A DNA stretch of 64,000 nucleotides. Source: Ascidia mentula. Lineage: Eukaryota > Chordata > Ascidiacea > Phlebobranchia > Ascidiidae. Shown here piece after piece: positions 34,653 to 47,010 of the stretch. A program made the translations under genes and the position numbers. Each line of letters opens with the position of its first letter. The first letter of the stretch is position 1. The notes beneath the pieces were generated by a model that was not told the DNA's origin, made no database searches, and saw only the letters and a program-made list of their open reading frames with translations. The stretch is taken from the NCBI GenBank assembly GCA_947561715.1, contig OX387200.1, positions 1,180,501-1,244,500 on the forward strand, in the 5' to 3' direction.

Positions 34653-37600
34653 TAATAGCATATAATGTAAAAAAGGTAAGCACATTATGAGTTTCTTATT
34701 GCCTTGCCCGACTTTAAATATTACGTGTATGTGCGTGTACGTATATGGTGAGTTGAAGGATGTGCAATCACTGATAAGTTATTCATAATTAAAAGTTTCC
34801 CTTACAATTTAGACCATGCTCAATTTGGTTTGTTTGCATATAATTGGACGTTGTCATGGTGATACATCTACACGCATGGTTGGTTAACGGATTTAGATGT
34901 GAATAGGAATTAAGACAGGATTTAATCATTACATGCTGCCCTGATCATATTGCAAGTTGTTGATGTTTCCTATACTAAAGCACTGCGGGATATCAGATTG
35001 CACCTTCCCACTTAACTACATCCTAGTTAATATTCGTGACAAGAATTGACGTGTTAGGGCAAATTCGCACAATAAAATTTCACTTCCGCCACATTTTTAA
35101 CTTCTTCAATGCCTGACGCCGTTGCTCATAGAAACATAGGCAAGGTCAGTACTTTCCAACATGTGGGACCATCCGAACTGGTGCGGAAGTGAAATTTTAT
35201 TGTGCGAATGACAAGCACGGTGTGGACAAGTGCGAATGACAATTGTCCGATAAGTAGTCGTTTGTTATCCTTTTCACATTTGTTACCGAAACTCAAAACA
35301 TTCTTTATGAATACAATGGTAGAAGAATTACATGTACCAGGAGAGTGTGACCCGCATTTAGGAATTTTATTAGCGCGTGCAACAATAATTTTGGTACTCA
35401 TATAGAAGTCCTTTTTGTGTGTATGCAGCGTTGTTTCATGCAACCAAATGCTACACAAACCTTGAGCACTGTACGAACAGCACAAAATATATTTCAGTCT
35501 ACTGGAACGTTCGACCCTTATCATGTTGTACAAACGAATTTAACAATATTCTCTGTAACATTCCGATACATAAAGACTAAGTAAATTGACAATTTTGTGC
35601 GCATCGTGACAAAAAATTCTTTGCACCTGTTCTTAAGAAAGTTTGGAATCGTTATTCACAGCATTTGGATGTTATATAATGTAACATGTTAATATGTTTA
35701 ATCAGCGCATGGGTTTTTGCTGTGACCAAACCGGGAAACCTAACTTATATAAAGGCCTGCCGTTTTGTCGCATTTATGTCGCAGACCGCACAAAATCATA
35801 ATGCTGACTGTACTTTGGAGCATATGTCTGGCTTTTCGGATCTGACTCGGGCTTATGGTGAAAAAAACGTTTTCGGGCTAGCATCGGGCTTTGCAAAAAT
35901 TTTTACAACTAACTCTTCAGAGCGGGTTACCATAAAACTACCGCCAAGGAATACTCTGACCTGATAGTTCATGAGTTGTAGAGTGAGTTGTAATTGGGAC
36001 CAACACTTCCACATAAACTAAATTTCCTCTGCGAAAATGCAGCAGACAGCACAGGTTATTAGCGAATTATTCACTGGGGCTAAAAAAACACCCAACTTAC
36101 AGCTAAGGCGAATGTTCTGATCAGAACATGTTCTCGAAATCCTGCCACGCTCAAACATTTGACTTTATTTAACGTTATTTGGCCAATATTCGGCCAAATA
36201 TTCTCATTACAACCTTAAAATTTAACTTACTCGTTTGCCTTTCGATTAAATTAAATCTAGATACCATTTCTGATTTGTTTGTGACGTCACAATGTTGTGT
36301 ACATCGTTGTTATGTTTGCACCAGCTGGTGTCGCACAAGCGCAGTAAATCTTTAAACAGTAAATATTTAAACTCTATTGTACAGTACAGGGATAGACGTT
36401 TCTAAGGATGGCAGAATGTTCTCAATTGGATCAATGGTATTTGTTCAAAGATCCTGACAATATGTGGGACTAACAGTACAGGTTGGTCGTTGAGTTTTTC
36501 TGGTACTAACTGCAGGCTACTTTGGCGTGTTTCTTTTGGGCGTTTAACAGAGAAGCAAAAGTCACACGACGCAATGCAGGTTGCTTGTGAGACGTGGTCA
36601 ATTTTCACAAAATTACATTTTGGTTTTGTGGCTGTTGTATCCTTCAGAGAAAGCCACTAAAGTTCGTTAACGGGCATAACGTGTATGGAGGGCAAAACTC
36701 TTGTAAATTTCGTTACCACATACATGATGACGTTAAATTTGTCATAGTATGTTGTAGTGTCATTTAACATTACTGTGAAATTTTAGTGTTCGATTCACTT
36801 GAAGCACCATGGCATTCAATCGCGTCGTATGGTGTGGCTAATATTTGTCAAATTTAAGAAGGTGCGCGTTTTTTTAGAAGGCCAAGTTTGATTTTATTCG
36901 ATAGCATGATTGTGAGGATTTCTACGGCATACGTTTGTGTAAGGTTTTATGGTCGAAATGTGTTCGAACCACTTACCTTCTTATTAACTAATTCACTCCT
37001 TTTTCTTGTTTATTTCAAATTTATGTTGGTTTCTGGTCTTTTCTTCGTGTTATTTGATACCCATGTATACAACTAACTTTCCACAAGGGCTACAGGCAAA
37101 TTAGGGGTTCACAGATTTTAAAAGGGGCCTGTGACTACAAAAGGGTTGGGAACCAAAAACAACATTTTACATATCATATAATTTAACAAAATATGTTGTT
37201 TCTGTTTAGAGAATTGGTAACTTTGCTGCACAATGACATTTAATTATCTCTGAACAAATAACTATCTCCTTGGCATTCTTATTGGTTTTACTTTTATGTG
37301 AGTTGAAATCTACTGAAATAATATACACTGTCTATGAGTTGTCTCAATATGACTTACATGAATCATTTAAACAATGTTATGACTAAAATTTCATGTATGA
37401 TCAACTAAAATTTTGGTTGCTGACTAGTTTGAACAAGGACTTTAAAATGAAATATGAAATAGATGAAACGTTAAATGAGGACAGTTAAGTGATGTTTACT
37501 GTCGTCAACGGATATGCATTTTTTCCAAACATTAGGACATGTCCCCCAAAAGGAGGGTTTGTGGTTGTCTTGAACCACATAAAATTTAAAAACTTATCCA

Positions 37601-37957
37601 TATAGCTAAGTAAGAAATAATTGTTACATGAAACTACACGAAGTAATTATCTTAACATATTGCATGAGATTTTGCAGATTGTGCACAAACAACATTATAG
37701 GAAATTATGTTTTCTGGGTAAAAATTTATTCACTTTCATGTGAGACAAATCTATTTCGCAATAAAGCATCTACAGTGTTTTATTGAAACAGATCCCAGAA
37801 AACATTTTTTCCCACAATGTCATTAAAAGCAATGGGTGGAAGTCATTGCAACCATTAGTCGGAAATTGGGAGTGATTCGCGGAATCGGTTATCAGGATTA
37901 TGCACAAACACTTTTAATACAGGATAATTTAAAAGTCTTTGCAGTTGTGTTTATGCA
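34653..37957. other. Intergenic, repeat pieces, no gene
   Basis: 34921-35060 resembles the first bases of the window. 35064-35208 is a separate inverted repeat. Near 37095-37165 are broken hAT-like end sequences (aggggttcaca, gggttgggaacc). Open frames at 35126-35533, 35686-35964 and 36888-37076 show no domain or splice context. Confidence 0.4.
35064..35208. repeat. 26-bp perfect inverted repeat
   Basis: Arms 35064-35089 and 35183-35208 are exact reverse complements around a 93-base spacer. A partial direct repeat (gtgcgaatgacaa) follows the right arm. Could be a small fold-back element; no clear target duplication. Confidence 0.6.
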
Positions 37958-40900
37958 ATGGGTCAAACTGGCTTTTATAGCATTTTTGAAACAAATTCAT
38001 TGAAAACCTTGATTGTGATTTTATATCTTGCAATTGGCTTCACCTCTGCTGGTAAGTCTCATGGATCCTGTTTGTGTTGTCTAGTTTATTGATTTATACT
38101 AGTTTTGTCGTAAATGGTGAAATATATACTGTCAAGATATAAACAGGCAATGTTGTTGAATTGTTACCAAACAAGTGTAACAATTCAACAACATTGCCTG
38201 TTTATATCTTGACAGTATATAACAAAAAATTACCAACATTTTTCATTAAATTTAAGCCTAGGAGGCATAGCTGGACACTGCATGCAAAGATGAAACCTGT
38301 AATCAATACCAGTATAATCTATAGTCAAGTTTTATCGAATGCAATATCTTTATAAAAAATACACCCGGCCATTCTCTTCCGTTGGTTACCAGGCATCTCC
38401 TTTGTTATTCAATGGGCGGCATGTTTTTTTTTCAACATTCGATGCACAAAAAAAAAATTTACACCGTGGCTTCTATCAGTGCTTGTTTCAAGTACGAATG
38501 AGCAGAGAAATTACTAAACTTTATGTCAAGGATAAATAGATGCGCAAATATGGCTCCTAAATTATGATAGACTTCACAATGTTGTATCACCATTTGAACA
38601 AATTCACCACTGTGACACTGACCAAAAAAATGAAGTCATTTGTGTTGCTACAGTTTATGTTTAAGATCATAAACAACATCAAAACAAAATGTTTTTATAA
38701 TATTTGATAAACTTTCAAGTTTAAAAATCACTTTTTGACAGAAATCATTTCCAATGTTACACTTTTTCCTGTACCCAATCAAGCAACCAATGCAGATGTT
38801 ACACTTTTTTCCACATTTTCTGGTGCCCCCCTTTCCTTCTTATACCTGAATAAACAGGGCATCAGTAATGTGAGTATGGCAGTTTTTCCCAAGTTAAAAA
38901 GGTAGTTTTTAAAATTTGGTTTATATTTGCAGCTTTTCTAAACACAATATCACCAAGCTGGTAGAGTTGCATATTACTTATTTTTATTTTTAATTAATCA
39001 CATTTTTTGTGTTGCTAGAAATCTTATTTAAATGATTGAACACAATTAAGTGGTTGTGTATTTACAATTTTGGGCATTTTATGCTCCTGTCCAAAAAATT
39101 AAGCCTCAGAAACTTACCAGTTAAAAGTTACAGTTGTGCCCAGGGGTTCACAACCGGGGTACTCATACCCCTTGGGGAGATTGAGCATCAAGGGGTAGGA
39201 AGATCCTTGGGCCACAGAGCAGCTTTTCAAACAGATTTCACAGCACAGTTTTATTTTGGAATTATAAATGATTTATGCCATTACGGTCTTTGCTTTGAAA
39301 AAAAAACATTTGTCTACAAATAATTGTTGTTATTTATTGAGAAGCCTCATTGTCTTATAACAATGCGTTTTTTTTACTTGCTGCCAAGTGATTTTTACAT
39401 TTTTGTGTGAAATACCGGTTTAACGTTTAATTGAGCAATAAAAGCAATTTAATTTAGAAATATTTTTCTGAAAAATTCAATCAAAATTTTTTGGGGGGTA
39501 CTAAGAATGCTCTGACCTGACAAGGGGGTACGAGCAACAAAAAAGGTTGGGAACCCCTGGTTGTGCCAATCTTTACAATTTGGCAGATAGATGACGTTTA
39601 TATTTGTTAAGGTTTTTAATGCTACTCTAGCACAATAAAAACAAAAACATTTTAATGTTTTTAGGCTGTAGCATCAGTTGAATTTCAGAAAAATCCGCAA
39701 TGTTCAGTTCTAAACAATTTTTATGGGAATATAAGGTATTGCATTGTGACAGTATTGCCTTTCAGTACAAGGTAAAAATACAAAAGTCTAATGTTAATAA
39801 CAATATCGAATTTTACTACATATTTACAACAAGAAACCTGCTTCAGTTGTTATCAATATTTCTTTAAACTACCTTTGAATGAAAGTCTTTATCCTGGTAA
39901 CACAATTTTAATTGTAACACAACCATTATTAAATTACATTCAAAACAGTATATATATTATTGGGAATAGTGTTTTGTGCTTTGAAATTATTTGAACAGTG
40001 GTTACTGAAATGACTTGCATTTACTTTCTGCTGGACCTAAGTGCCACCATTTATCTTTGTAGTTTTTTTGAGGATTTTTAAGAGAAAAATATAAAATTTG
40101 TAGAACAACCTGGTTAGTCATTTATTTACAAAACTAGCTAAGCAATAAGAACCACCTTAGGCTGTTTTAGGTACTTAAATTTAACATTATATTAGGCTTA
40201 ACATTTTTTATATGTTTAGATTGTCCGAATGACACTTTACCTTCCAGACCATTTATCGAAGCACTCAAACTTAATTATAAGTCACCAGGTCAGTTCAAAT
40301 GTCCAGCAGGTCAAGAGTTGTTTTACTGTAACTCAACTCCTGGTATTGTAAATACAACTTGTCAAAATGATGCAACATGGTTTGGAGCTAATGGATTAGA
40401 ATGTTGGTCAGGTAAACTTGCTAAATTTAGTTTAGCTAAATTCAAAAATAAAGTTTGTGCTAAATAGAAACATTTCATGATTGTGATGATGAACTGCAGA
40501 TGTCCAATGCACTAAATTAGTTATGGCATGGAAATTGTTAGATAATTATATAAAGTTTTTTTTGACAAAAATTCTTGTACTATTGTTGTAAAAATACTTC
40601 ATAAAAACTATTACTTCAAATAAAGCGTGTTGCTAGTGGTAATTATATTGGTATTATTTCGCTGCCAATGGTGAGTGTTTGTAAATCAATAGTAGATGAA
40701 CATGTCGATGATTGCAAACGATCACAGATTTTATGAAAAATATTGTCTCGGCCATAAATTCTGATGTAATACGATGCGCTATATATTTTTACTAGATCCA
40801 ACACCACAGCTTTCTGGAAACTTTACTGGGGTAGAAAAAACTGTGGTTGTGATAAAGTGTTGTGTTGCATCACATGTGTTTCCGCCTGTTACAAGCTACT

Positions 40901-43900
40901 CCATCTATATTGGAAATGTTGTTTATATACAACAGGTTTGTTAGTTAATTACCTGGAAAAAACTATTACCATTGCTAATACCATAAATGTACTATAAAAA
41001 TTACTCTGTCCTTGGCCAATAAATGACAAAACACAATCAGTAGCTCTGGTGAATTTTCTGTGTAAAATGTACCCCTAAACAGCATGTGGAAGGTCAACAA
41101 AGTCTTTTGATAAATAGTCATTTGCTTGCAGCTAAAAAGGTAAGTATATGTGGTTATGTTACTGAATTTATAATATGATACATGGCAGTGGCAAATCTTT
41201 AAATTTAGATCCATGTAAGTTTATATTTGCAGGAATCACAAAACTTCAGTTTTCTACTGAAAAGAGAAATGAACAATCAAATGGTTCATTGTCAGGTCAC
41301 CTCAAACTACACAAAGTTGAAAAATATTTCAGGAAATTCTTCTGACCATCAACTTATGGTATACTGTAAGTTTTGTTATCTTAATATTGCACAGGTTATT
41401 TGTTTTTTAGAATCGTCAAAACAAAATCCAGTTCCATTTTTTGTTGCTGTTTTGACCAAAATATTGAATAACCAGGGGGATGGCTAAACCTCTAAGGTCC
41501 ACTTTGAAGGCCTTGGGCAGTTCCCACCACCAAAACTTATTTTCATTGAAATACCAATATACGTCCTTTAGTAAAACAAAATGTTTCCCTTATCTCTCTT
41601 TCACAAGAGATCCTGACTAAGTGACCACATCACAAAACAAAAAAATGGCATATTTGAAATACCCAAACCTGGCCAAGTGCTTTTGTTTTTAGTGAACTTG
41701 AGTTCCATAAATATTTTTGTGATATGATCAGTCAGTCAGGAACTCTTGTGAAAAAGGGATATGCCTTTAACAATTAATGTTTATTCTGATTTTTTGTGTC
41801 TGTCAAAGTGGGCCGTAAAGTGTTGTTTTTTTATACTAAAAAGCTGTATTGAACATAAATTAGTGTCTTTGTAAAAAGCACTGATGAGACCTCACATGTT
41901 GAAACAGTGCATGTACACACCCTGTCTGCAGCTCTCAATTAACAAGTACTCTTATGCAAAAATGAAGTTTAAATTCCAAACTTTCAAATTTCAATTAAAT
42001 GCATTTTAAGATGAAGGGTTACTAACACATATTTTACAGAATTTTGTTGATTGCTTTTTGTTTGTTTCATTCAGATCCACCATCAATTCCCAACATTACT
42101 ATACAGGGGTTATTTCAGCAAACTGAAAACCAATATATTATTCTGCAAAACACCAGTATAGGCTTAAATTGCTCTGTGGATTCAAACCCCCAATCTCAAT
42201 GTGTTTGGTTACATGATAACTTGAATGAATGCAACAATTCGTGCAACATAAGCAGAAAATTTAGTAATTCAACAAATGCAACTTGTCAAGCCAATAATGG
42301 CATTGGTAATTCTACCAGTACAATCATTTCAATTGTTTCTGTTCCAACAATGAGTAAGTTAGTTTTAAAGTTTGTTTTTGTATTTAGACATATTTTTCTT
42401 CAAAACATACTTATTCAGGACACCCAAAAATAACAGTTAATGGTGAAACAGTTGATAACAATGCAACAAAGCTTCTGAATGAAAGCAATGCTGTTAAATT
42501 AAAATGTACTGTTGACTACCAAAGTTATCTTGGTACAATCTTAAAATGGACAAAAGATGGGATTGATGTTGAGATAGATGTTAATAATGATAGCATTTTG
42601 TCAAAAAATGTTACACCAAATGACACTGGTACATATGTATGCAAGTCTTCTGATGTGTTTGGGAGTTTTCAAACAAAGATTAACATTGATGTTCAGTGTA
42701 AGTTTGCACTATAGAAAGTTTGCGTGTGGTGATAATTTGAAATAGTTTGTCCATTCAAATCTGCATGTTTTCGTATTTCTCTTCAAAACAGAGTGTTGTT
42801 TGACATGTTGCGTAAATAATTTGTTTTGGAAACTATTGCAAAATGTAGCATTTAATAGAAATCTTAACTGACCCAAATTGTTCTGAAAAAGATTAACTAC
42901 ACCTTTGTTTGTATCAATGGATTACTTTAACTGTGCTAGTGTATGGTATCTGGTGAATGAAATAATTATCATTAAATTTGTTTTCTGTGATATGTCTTGC
43001 TTAACCTGTTAATAACTGGGTGTTTAGTGAAGGTTTCTATTGATTGCATTAGTTCTATTCCAAAAACAATTTCATATTTTTTGGAACTTTTTTGGAACCT
43101 GCATTCCAAGCATAACTGTAGACATTTTATCGTGGAACAGGTCTTTTGTAAAATTACTGCAACTGTTTCTTTATCTTTTTTCCCTTTAAAAACCATTACA
43201 TTTAAACCTTTACCTTGTGTAGCCATTGCTTTTCACAACACTCAGGGCATGGCAACTAATAATCTATTAGGATGATTTTTCTTCTGTTTTTGTGTTTATT
43301 TTCAGTTCTATAAATCTGAAAACATGAAATGACCCACGAGGACGTCACCTAACATTAATAATATTAAAATTTGCAAAAATTGCATTACTTGCTTTAGAAT
43401 CAGAAAAAGCTAGAAACTCTTTTGGTACAAGTAGCAGATTTTTTCCCGATTAAACAATTTGTGCTATATGTGCATTAAAGCCAATAAATGATTGACCACT
43501 TTGCACAACGCTAATGATTACAATTTAACATTTTAATAATCATGTGTAAGTTTACATTTGGTTTACACTATTTCAAATGATAATTGTATATGTTTTGTTA
43601 TTGTGCTAATGTTCACTTTGCAAGTTAATATATTTTATAGACAAACCATACACTGAAAGCAATTTGAACTGCCAACCAAACCAACCATGTAATATTAATG
43701 TGTATTCAAATCCTCCACCTTCTGCCCCTGTTTTAATATCACCAGGTTTGTAATGCTTGAATACTTGCCATATCTTAACATTTGATTTATAAATATATTT
43801 TTTAGGAGGTGGAAATGAAACTTCTTCATGGTTGTCAAGTACTCCACCAGTTTACACATATCAAATTAAGGTAAATTATGTAGTTAAACAGTAAGGAATC

Positions 43901-44732
43901 ATTTATTTGTTCTTGCAAGTTGCATTTAAGGTAGTATAATATTAAACGAACGTTTACCTTTAATTCCTGCGATGATTACTTTACTTTACTTGAGGCCGGT
44001 TACCAATACTTTTTTAATGCGAAAATGTGCCCATAAGGTTGACTTAAATAATAGATGTTGGAAAATTTGATAAAAATGCAATTTAGAATATATTCCATTA
44101 AAAGAAACCATTTATCTCTATGGCCATTAGTCAGGTGTCAAAGCAAAATATTTTGCATTTGTGGCAATATTATTTTAAATGTAGTTGTATTGCTGCATGT
44201 TAAAAGTAATGTAACAAACTATGCACAGTGAGTTCTTTGTAATCCTAGTTTGGTTATTTATCTGTAGAAGCCAGCAGGAACCTACACTTTGCATGTCACA
44301 AATGCAATTGGAACAAGCTCAATTACAATAACACTATCTGCAATCACTACCAGCCAATCGGGAATGATTATTGGAATATCTGTTGCCGCTGTTGTTGTTG
44401 TGATTCTTGCAATAATACTTGCAGTATTTTGTTTCAAAAGATCAACAGGTAAGTGTGAAATTGTAACATGTTTTAGAATGTTGGGTTATTAAACCCAGAG
44501 TTTTGTTTCATATTAATGTTGTTATCTTGCAGGTAACAAAATGAAAGGAACACCTACAAAGGTTTCACTGGGAGCACCTGCTTATTTTGACACACATGTG
44601 TATGAAAACACACCTCCACAACCTAATGCACCCACATATGAAAACACACCTGAGTATCAGAATGTGGCAACTTATCAAAACACAACTGGAAACCAAAGTG
44701 CATCAGCATATGAAACATTTGGTTCCAGTTAA
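37958..44732 (+). CDS. Receptor gene C: CCP/Ig type I membrane protein (13 exons)
   Basis: Exons 37958-38051, 38742-38869, 39665-39771, 39847-39896, 40220-40411, 40796-40935, 41233-41365, 42075-42353, 42419-42697, 43641-43745, 43806-43870, 44268-44448 and 44533-44732 join in frame to 650 aa. Exon number and intron phases equal gene A, and the 3' half including introns is closest to A. The first ATG (37953) hits a stop after 16 codons; the one at 37958 gives a signal peptide. The small fourth exon is the least certain (weak donor GTAACA), but phase and a Cys-Tyr start match A. The CCP has an extra Cys (FYCNST for FYSNST). The tail holds two YENT, YQNV, YQNT and YETF. Intron 1 has a 44-bp hairpin, intron 2 a hAT element, intron 7 a hammerhead relic. 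Confidence 0.8.
38123..38221. repeat. Perfect 44-bp hairpin in intron 1 of gene C
   Basis: Arms 38123-38166 and 38178-38221 are exact reverse complements with an 11-base loop (ccaaacaagtg). Exact arms imply a recent origin or ongoing correction. No terminal motif of a known transposon recognised. Confidence 0.9.
39141..39559. mobile_element. 419-bp non-autonomous hAT element in intron 2 of gene C
   Basis: Terminal inverted repeats CAGGGGTTCACAACC and GGTTGGGAACCCCTG with a perfect 8-bp target duplication GTTGTGCC (39133-39140 and 39560-39567). No transposase inside. Confidence 0.9.
41410..41580. repeat. Dispersed repeat copy in intron 7 of gene C
   Basis: Same family as 27460-28015: shares aaatccagtt, ttttgaccaaaat, accagggggatggctaaacc and gaaataccaatatacgtcct. 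Confidence 0.5.
41878..41935 (+). ncRNA. Decayed hammerhead motif in intron 7 of gene C
   Basis: Keeps CTGATGA (41881-41887), GAAA (41901-41904) and CTGTC with TGCAGCT (from 41922), but stem II has a mismatch and wobbles, and only three pairs of stem I remain. It is the same family and orientation as 6407-6466, probably inactive. Confidence 0.6.
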
Positions 44733-47010
44733 AAAACACTTTAACTATAGATTTAAGAGAGAATGTGAATGTACTGAACACTACTACATTCTGGATTTAT
44801 ATTTGGTTTGATTTGATTTAAACTTAAACTTTGTGTTTGACTTCTCTGCTAAAAGGGTTTGTGCAAGTTATTACAGTGCAATGTTTTTGTAAAAGTCTTG
44901 TGTATCGTATATGATCATCCATCATTTGAGTGGCAACTAGCATTTCTTCATTTCTGATTGATTTTAAAGCTGGTTCGAAATTATTTGAAAAGTCGTAGAT
45001 TGAAAATTCCTGATAAGTCCGAACAAAACCATTTACTTCCTTATACTGCTAGGTTAAAGTTTTACCTCACGGAAGAGAACACTCTCCTTTTGTTTTCATA
45101 CTAACTTCCCTGTGTAAACTTACAATGTTGTAAAAAAAACCGTGTCCAGCCTGTGCTTCCAGAAAGAAATTTATGTTGAATCTCGTTTGAAATAATCCCC
45201 GATCGGTTTGTTTTCTTTTCATATTTTTTTATTCTGACAGTTTATAATGTGTTCACTTATCGTCAATCACTGTGTGTTTTTAATATTGTAATTAAATGAA
45301 TGTGATAATCGTTGCGTAGAGTTTCGAAGAAAGTTTTATAGAATTAAAAGACTTCGGGAAAAATAATTTTGGACGATTTTAATACTGTTTGTATAAAAAT
45401 TCCGTTTTATTTGCCTCTTACATGCCATAAATTGTTAGGTTTGACAGCTTTGGCTTTAATTTCTCGAAATAGTGTATCGTATTTTTGTGTACACTGTTGT
45501 AATTTTCCCCGATTTTACTTTTGTGATTTAATCCATTGCTACATTCACTGTAACGCTTACTTTTGTGATTAAACTAATGTGATCAATATTACGTTGCGTT
45601 TTTACGTCAAAACAACATGCGTCGTGACGAATACGCGGAAGGCGGTTTACTGGCAAGGACTTCGTTACTTCACAGTACTTCCGTGTTTGCAGGGAGCAAA
45701 TAAGCGGAATGTATGTATTGTTCTCTTGGCCATCCACCACCTTCTTTACTCACGGGTTACCAATGTAATAAGTTTATGGAGAACACGGAGCTGAACATTT
45801 GGAGGTTTGGACATGTACTGTGATGCATTTTATCCGACCACTTTATACAATGAATGGCTTCACTTTTAGCGCAAGAAACAGAAAAGTGTCACAAATACTT
45901 TTTAGTTTGCAAACAACATGGTGTGTGTCATTAGACTAAAACGACTTAGCTGTCATTTATCAAATTCCTACATGTGATTCAAGGACAGTGATGACAATGC
46001 TGAGTTTGAATCATTGTCATAACGCAGCTTTTAATTGCCGTGATTAATACTTGATTGTCACTGCTGGATAGTTCAATAGGTTACTGTGTGCGGATGCCAT
46101 CAAGATATGCCTCGACATTACAGTCAACCAGGAAGCATTTCTATTAAATGTTAACGCCTCTCAAAGCGTTACAAGGAGTGCAATGACGCCAGGCTTTATC
46201 ATATTGCCAAGTGGTCACATAAATATTTAGTTCGCGCATTTTCATCCCAGTTCATTGTTAAATTGTTTTTTCCGCAAGAAATGCGCAAGCTAACCCTAAA
46301 TAAATGTATATTGCGTAACTTTTAAGCCACAAAATTTGGTTAACAATTTTTATCCGAAAAAATGGTTTTAACTGTGATTGCTTGACGTAATAATGTCATA
46401 ATATACAGTATATGTACGGGAAAACTAGGAAATGCTTAAGTTTATGCGTTGTTTGCTAAGGCATATGGGATGATGGGTTGTGTAAAATGCTTTTAATACA
46501 CATGGTTCGTGTACAGGGTGGATATGGATGATTAAACAATCGACTACTTTCACTTTCTCGGTGAGCTTTATTTAGAATTCAGGTTCACCGTATTAGTCAC
46601 AGCACAATTGCGACAGAATTATTTCAGTCACGTAGACAAATTTTTAGACCCAAATCTGGAATATCTAGGCACTGTTTCCCATTTACCGTACGCGAATTTT
46701 AGCACCAAATTCAGGACATATCCGGCAAAATCTTGCCACCCAAACATTGTTTCCAGTTAAATAACCATTCATTTATTGTGGATGAAGGGTAACTCGCCTC
46801 CAAGGATTGTTTCATCTGAAACAAATTTTTGTGAACTTCGGTGTTAAACTAGAAAAAATCGCACTAAACACAACTTTTAAACTGAACTAGCAGAGTTCAG
46901 CTTTAGAAAAACAAACAAGAATAGTTGTGAAACCAAGCGAAACGTAACTAATGTATGGTTTGTTGTGATACCAAAAGCTGTTTCAGTTGTCAATATTCCC
47001 TTATATATCC
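44733..47010 (+). repeat. Duplicated 3' flank of gene C
   Basis: Close to the gene A flank in many blocks (for example 45960-46210 versus 18090-18330, sharing cattacagtcaaccaggaag, and 46550-46690 versus 18650-18790). Ends with the aagcgaaacgtaactaat block also at 18955 and 21770. Confidence 0.65.

Noticed and set aside
35126-35533. 135-codon minus-strand frame
   Set aside because: Overlaps the 35064-35208 inverted repeat and has no recognisable motif or splice context.
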